Source: Bacteroidia bacterium (lineage in GTDB: Bacteria; Bacteroidota; Bacteroidia; Bacteroidales; Azobacteroidaceae). From it: 36,784 nt of DNA. Position 1 is the first letter of the stretch. Each line of letters opens with the position of its first letter. Shown in pieces: positions 33,226 through 36,784 of the stretch. The notes beneath the pieces are model-generated. The model had not been told where the DNA came from, ran no database searches, and worked only from the letters and a program-made list of their open reading frames with translations. A program made the position numbers and the translations under genes. Where the stretch lies: NCBI GenBank assembly GCA_025999935.1, contig BNXY01000025.1:1-36784 (forward strand). The letters run 5' to 3'.

Positions 33226-33666
33226 ATGAAAACAATCCTATTTTTAACCCTATTTCTCAGTTGTTTCACGCAAGCCTGGTCGCAGTATCAAACCAGTGAA
33301 GCCCGCACGTGGGACCGGTTCCCGCCTGAAGCGCAAGAACGAGGCTTCGGCGTGAATAAATCCCAATTGGTACAGATGGATGACGATCCGGCTTTGGAGG
33401 AAGTTTTTCTCTTTGCTGCCGACAACGGTCATTATCCTTACTTTGACCTCTTTAAGGTGTATTATGTTATTGTCGATTATTACACTAAGGAAATGAAATA
33501 CAAATCGGATATATTGATTAGTACCAAACGGGAATTGGTTTTGGAAGACCGCAACAATGACGGAAAATACGAACTGTATCGCTCTTATTTTCGGGATGGA
33601 AAATTTTCCGTGGACGAAAACGGAGACAAATTGTCTGTCAGATGGGTTTACGACCGCGTGGAATGA
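33226..33666 (+). CDS. Small secreted protein of unknown function
   Basis: This 146-residue protein has a clear signal peptide (MKTILFLTLFLSCFTQAWSQ), so the frame is taken to start at 33226, although it is open back to 33187. The mature part is unrecognised. It contains two Asp/Asn-rich loops, DRNNDGKYEL and DENGDK, which resemble calcium-binding loops of the EF-hand or dockerin sort, and several aromatic strands. It lies between the transporter and the SusC-type receptor, 40 bases before the latter. It could be co-expressed with either, but no function can be given. Confidence 0.72.
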   Translation: MKTILFLTLFLSCFTQAWSQYQTSEARTWDRFPPEAQERGFGVNKSQLVQMDDDPALEEVFLFAADNGHYPYFDLFKVYYVIVDYYTKEMKYKSDILISTKRELVLEDRNNDGKYELYRSYFRDGKFSVDENGDKLSVRWVYDRVE

Positions 33667-33706
33667 TAAAAAGATAACAAAAAAATAATTTAATAAAGAG
33701 GTAATT

Positions 33707-36700
33707 ATGAGGTATGTAAAAGTAGTTTTATTATGTGTATTGACGGCGCTATGCGGCTTTACCCTTACCGCTCAAGAGCGGGGAGAGTTACTGATTAAAG
33801 GTGTCGTTTATGATCATTGGGGAGAAACAGTTGCCGGCGCAAACATTTATTCAAAAAATAAAGCTTCGGTAGGAACCAGCACTGATTTGGATGGAAAATT
33901 TCAAATCAGCGTATCCCAAGGCGATGTGATTGTGATTTCTTTTTTAGGATACGAAAATATTGAATATCCGGTTACGAAAGCAGAAGGCAATTTAACTTTC
34001 ACGTTACGTGAAAACAGTCAACTTTTGGATGATGTGGTTATTGTAGGATACGGCGTTCAGAAAAAGAAACTCTTTACCGGAGCTACGATACAAGTTAAAG
34101 GAGAAGATATCGCAAAACTGAGTACGGTAAACGTATTGGGAGCATTGCAGAATCAAACGCCGGGTGTGAATATAATAAAGAACAACGGTAAACCGGGCGA
34201 AGGTTTCAAAGTGATTGTCCGTGGTATCGGTACGGTAGGCGATTATGCACCGCTTTATGTGATTGACGGAATGATCGGTGGCGACATTAATTTGCTGAAT
34301 CCGTCAGAAATAGAATCCATAGACGTTCTGAAAGACGCTGCTTCGGCAGCCATTTATGGTTCAAGAGCGGCAAACGGAGTCATTTTGGTTACCACTAAGC
34401 GGGGTAAAGGAAAAGCAACCATCTCGCTTGACGCTTTCTACGGTTGGCAAAATATGTATAAAAAGGCGCAACCATTGGATGCCCTGCAATATGCAACGAT
34501 TATGAATGAAGGCCGTTTGAACGACGGTTTGGCTCCTTGGAATTATTCCCAAGAATTGGGCGGCGACGTATGGAACAGCATCGAAAGCGGCCGGTGGAAA
34601 GGCACAAACTGGTTGAATGAAATGGAAACGCCCAACGCGCCCATTCAGAACTATGCACTCAACGTTACCGGAGGAACAGACCAAGGCAATTACGCTATTG
34701 GATTGGGATATACCTCCCAAGATGGCATCATTGGCGGTAATTATATCGACTCCAAATACGAACGCTACAATGGTCATATCAACTCCGATTATACAATATT
34801 CAAGAATGACCGTTTCGATATTATCAAGATAGGCGAAAGCCTTTCGTTCAACATGGTCAACCGAAACGGCCTGGGTGTAGCAACAGACGGTCCGTATTGG
34901 AACGACTTGCGCAACGCTCTAACCATGTATCCGTTCATGTCTGTATATGACAAAGACGGAGAATTTTCCAAAGAAATGGCTTGGGGTACTCCCGAAGTAA
35001 ACCCTATTGGCAACTTGTTTTACAACCGCAGTTACAACAAAGGCGCAAGTTATGGTTTACGTTCAAACTTTTACGCATCCATACAACCGATAGAAAAACT
35101 GGTGTTCCGCACCAGTTTTGGTTTCGGCGCCTCGGCCAGCACTTCCCGTAGTTTCACGCCCAGTTATAATTTGGGACAAGACTATATTGTCATTCCCGGA
35201 TTAGACCGGACAAATCAATCGTCCGGCGCAGGATACAGTTGGGTGTGGGACAACACGCTAAACTACGATTTCAAATTGGGAGATGCTCACAGTATCGGCG
35301 TTATGGCCGGCATGTCGGCCGAAAAATGGGGAATCGGAGAAGGATTAGAGGGCAGCAATGTCAATTCGGAATTTGGTTCTTGGAAAAATGCTTTCCTGAG
35401 CAACAATAAAACCATTATTGGCGACCGGACTACATTAAGTGGCTACCCTTGGGGAAATGGAGGCATCCTTTCTTACTTTGGACGTGTTACTTACGACTAC
35501 AAAGGCACTTATATGGCTACGGTCAATATACGTACGGATGCGTCTTCAAACTTCGCGCGCGGACATCGTTGGTCGAAATTTCCTTCCGTATCGGCAGGAT
35601 GGGTAATGACAAACGAATCCTTTATGGAATCGACAAAAGATTGGTTATCTTTCCTGAAACCCAGAATCAGCTGGGGACAAAACGGAAACATGAATATTGA
35701 CAGTTTTCAATACTTGGCAACCATCGCTATCGGCGGAAATGAAGCAGATTATTTCTTTGGCAACGACAAATTGGGAAAAACGACCGGCGCTTATCCTGAT
35801 ATCGTACCGAATCCTTTGGTATCTTGGGAAACCTCCGAACAGTTGGATTTGGGTTTTGATGCTTACTTCTTTAAAAATCGTTTGGGCTTTGTATTCGACT
35901 ATTATAATAAAATAACCAAAAACTGGCTCGTCAGAGCGCCGACGCTTGCTACTGACGGTACGGGCGCTCCTTACATCAATGGTGGAGATATTCGCAATCG
36001 CGGTTATGAAATTTCAACATCATGGAAAGATAATATTGGCGACTTCTCTTACGGAGCCTCTTTTAATATTTCTTACAACGACAACGAAGTAACGAGATTG
36101 GCCAATGCAGAAGGAATTCTTAACGGACCCGGCGATATATTAAGTTCGCAAACCGGCGAATTTTATCGCGCACAAGTGGGTTATCCTATCGGTTATTTCT
36201 ATGGATACAAAACAGACGGCATCTTTCAGAATGAAGCTGAAGTAAAAGCCTATATCGGAAGTAAAGGATTGATTCTGCCGGAGGCAAAACCCGGAGATGT
36301 GCGGTTCGTAGATTTAAATGGAAACGGCGAAATTGATGCCGCCGACCGCACGATGATTGGTAATCCGAATCCGGATTTTATCACGGGACTTTCCCTCAAT
36401 GCCGCTTGGAAAGGATTTGATATTGCCATTTCCGGTAACGGAACTTTTGGCAACCAAATCGCTAAATCCTATCGTTCTTTCGCAGACCATACTTATCATA
36501 ATTACACGATGGACATCATCAAAGACAGATGGCATGGCGAAGGAACTTCCAATAAAATTCCGCGTATTACCTCTTCGCCGCATATCAATTGGACTTATCT
36601 TTCCGATATTTATATTGAAAATGGCGACTATTTCCGCATCAGCAACCTTTCTTTCGGTTACGATTTCAAACAATTGTTTAAGAAATTGCCGTTCAAACAA

Positions 36701-36784
36701 CTGCATGTTTATGCTACAGTACAAAATCTTTACACGTTTACCGATTATTCGGGTATGGATCCGGAAATTGGCAGGGGAGAAGGC
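33707..36784 (+). CDS. SusC/RagA-type TonB-dependent outer-membrane receptor, 3' end beyond the window
   Basis: The frame is open from the ATG at 33707 to the window end, 1,026 codons. It starts with a signal peptide (about 1-22, ending TAQ), followed by a carboxypeptidase-regulatory-like domain (about 28-105, including GKFQISVSQGDVIVISFLGY). The TonB-dependent plug comes next, from DDVVIVGYGVQKKKLFTGA through VRGIGTV, YVIDGM and DAASAAIYGSRAANGVILVTT. The remainder is beta-barrel with many aromatic strand ends. SusC proteins import oligosaccharides or peptides with a SusD lipoprotein, normally encoded next, here beyond the window. With the amino-sugar genes upstream, a glycan ligand is likely. 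The start has AAAGAGG a few bases upstream. Confidence 0.95.
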   Translation, partial: MRYVKVVLLCVLTALCGFTLTAQERGELLIKGVVYDHWGETVAGANIYSKNKASVGTSTDLDGKFQISVSQGDVIVISFLGYENIEYPVTKAEGNLTFTLRENSQLLDDVVIVGYGVQKKKLFTGATIQVKGEDIAKLSTVNVLGALQNQTPGVNIIKNNGKPGEGFKVIVRGIGTVGDYAPLYVIDGMIGGDINLLNPSEIESIDVLKDAASAAIYGSRAANGVILVTTKRGKGKATISLDAFYGWQNMYKKAQPLDALQYATIMNEGRLNDGLAPWNYSQELGGDVWNSIESGRWKGTNWLNEMETPNAPIQNYALNVTGGTDQGNYAIGLGYTSQDGIIGGNYIDSKYERYNGHINSDYTIFKNDRFDIIKIGESLSFNMVNRNGLGVATDGPYWNDLRNALTMYPFMSVYDKDGEFSKEMAWGTPEVNPIGNLFYNRSYNKGASYGLRSNFYASIQPIEKLVFRTSFGFGASASTSRSFTPSYNLGQDYIVIPGLDRTNQSSGAGYSWVWDNTLNYDFKLGDAHSIGVMAGMSAEKWGIGEGLEGSNVNSEFGSWKNAFLSNNKTIIGDRTTLSGYPWGNGGILSYFGRVTYDYKGTYMATVNIRTDASSNFARGHRWSKFPSVSAGWVMTNESFMESTKDWLSFLKPRISWGQNGNMNIDSFQYLATIAIGGNEADYFFGNDKLGKTTGAYPDIVPNPLVSWETSEQLDLGFDAYFFKNRLGFVFDYYNKITKNWLVRAPTLATDGTGAPYINGGDIRNRGYEISTSWKDNIGDFSYGASFNISYNDNEVTRLANAEGILNGPGDILSSQTGEFYRAQVGYPIGYFYGYKTDGIFQNEAEVKAYIGSKGLILPEAKPGDVRFVDLNGNGEIDAADRTMIGNPNPDFITGLSLNAAWKGFDIAISGNGTFGNQIAKSYRSFADHTYHNYTMDIIKDRWHGEGTSNKIPRITSSPHINWTYLSDIYIENGDYFRISNLSFGYDFKQLFKKLPFKQLHVYATVQNLYTFTDYSGMDPEIGRGEG

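Overview
The window looks like a chromosomal segment of a Bacteroidota bacterium, probably Bacteroidales. The signs are a SusC/RagA-type outer-membrane receptor, an S46 dipeptidyl-peptidase, a C69 dipeptidase, a hybrid two-component regulator, and repeated promoters with the Bacteroidota -33/-7 pattern (TTTG, 20 bases, TAnnTTTG). Shine-Dalgarno-like sites are largely absent. No rRNA, tRNA or CRISPR array was recognised.

Left part (1-13,152). A left-truncated polysaccharide lyase of PL8 type and an M24 Xaa-Pro aminopeptidase lie on the minus strand. They diverge from a HAD phosphatase across a short region holding a perfect palindrome. After a 544-base intergenic stretch with toxin-antitoxin debris comes a tight seven-gene plus-strand run: C69 dipeptidase, phosphoglucomutase/phosphomannomutase, DUF2461 protein, DPP7-type S46 peptidase, M23 peptidase, dxr and rseP. 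It combines secreted peptide degradation with envelope and isoprenoid housekeeping.

Middle (13,153-20,519). Minus-strand nikR-like regulator, aroE, purC and phoH are followed by a plus-strand HTH-cupin regulator, an acyl-CoA synthetase and a Tat-exported sugar isomerase-like protein. A small secreted or membrane protein and a possible 33-residue peptide are on the minus strand. An inverted pair of short repeats between purC and phoH runs into both coding regions.

Defence island (about 20,640-27,160). A small XRE regulator, a collapsed Mrr-like nuclease/SF2 helicase, a C5-cytosine methyltransferase, an 853-residue protein with both a MORC/Hsp90-like and a histidine-kinase-like GHKL ATPase module, and a receiver-domain protein with a HEPN-like C-terminus form one overlapping operon. 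The island stops abruptly in a decayed tyrosine integrase just upstream of fabD. This is the most unusual part: it suggests a DNA-modification locus wired to a two-component relay with a putative RNase output, in which the original nuclease/helicase has lost its motor.

Right part (27,242-36,784). fabD is followed by a hybrid sensor/response regulator with no periplasmic sensor, and by a ROK sugar kinase, a NagB/AgaI-family amino-sugar-phosphate isomerase and a FucP-type transporter. A small secreted protein and a SusC-type receptor cut by the window end complete the locus. The regulator and the kinase operon share an upstream motif (AAACC, 20 bases, TAATATTG), so they are likely co-regulated. 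With the lyase at the left end, this suggests use of amino-sugar-containing host glycans.
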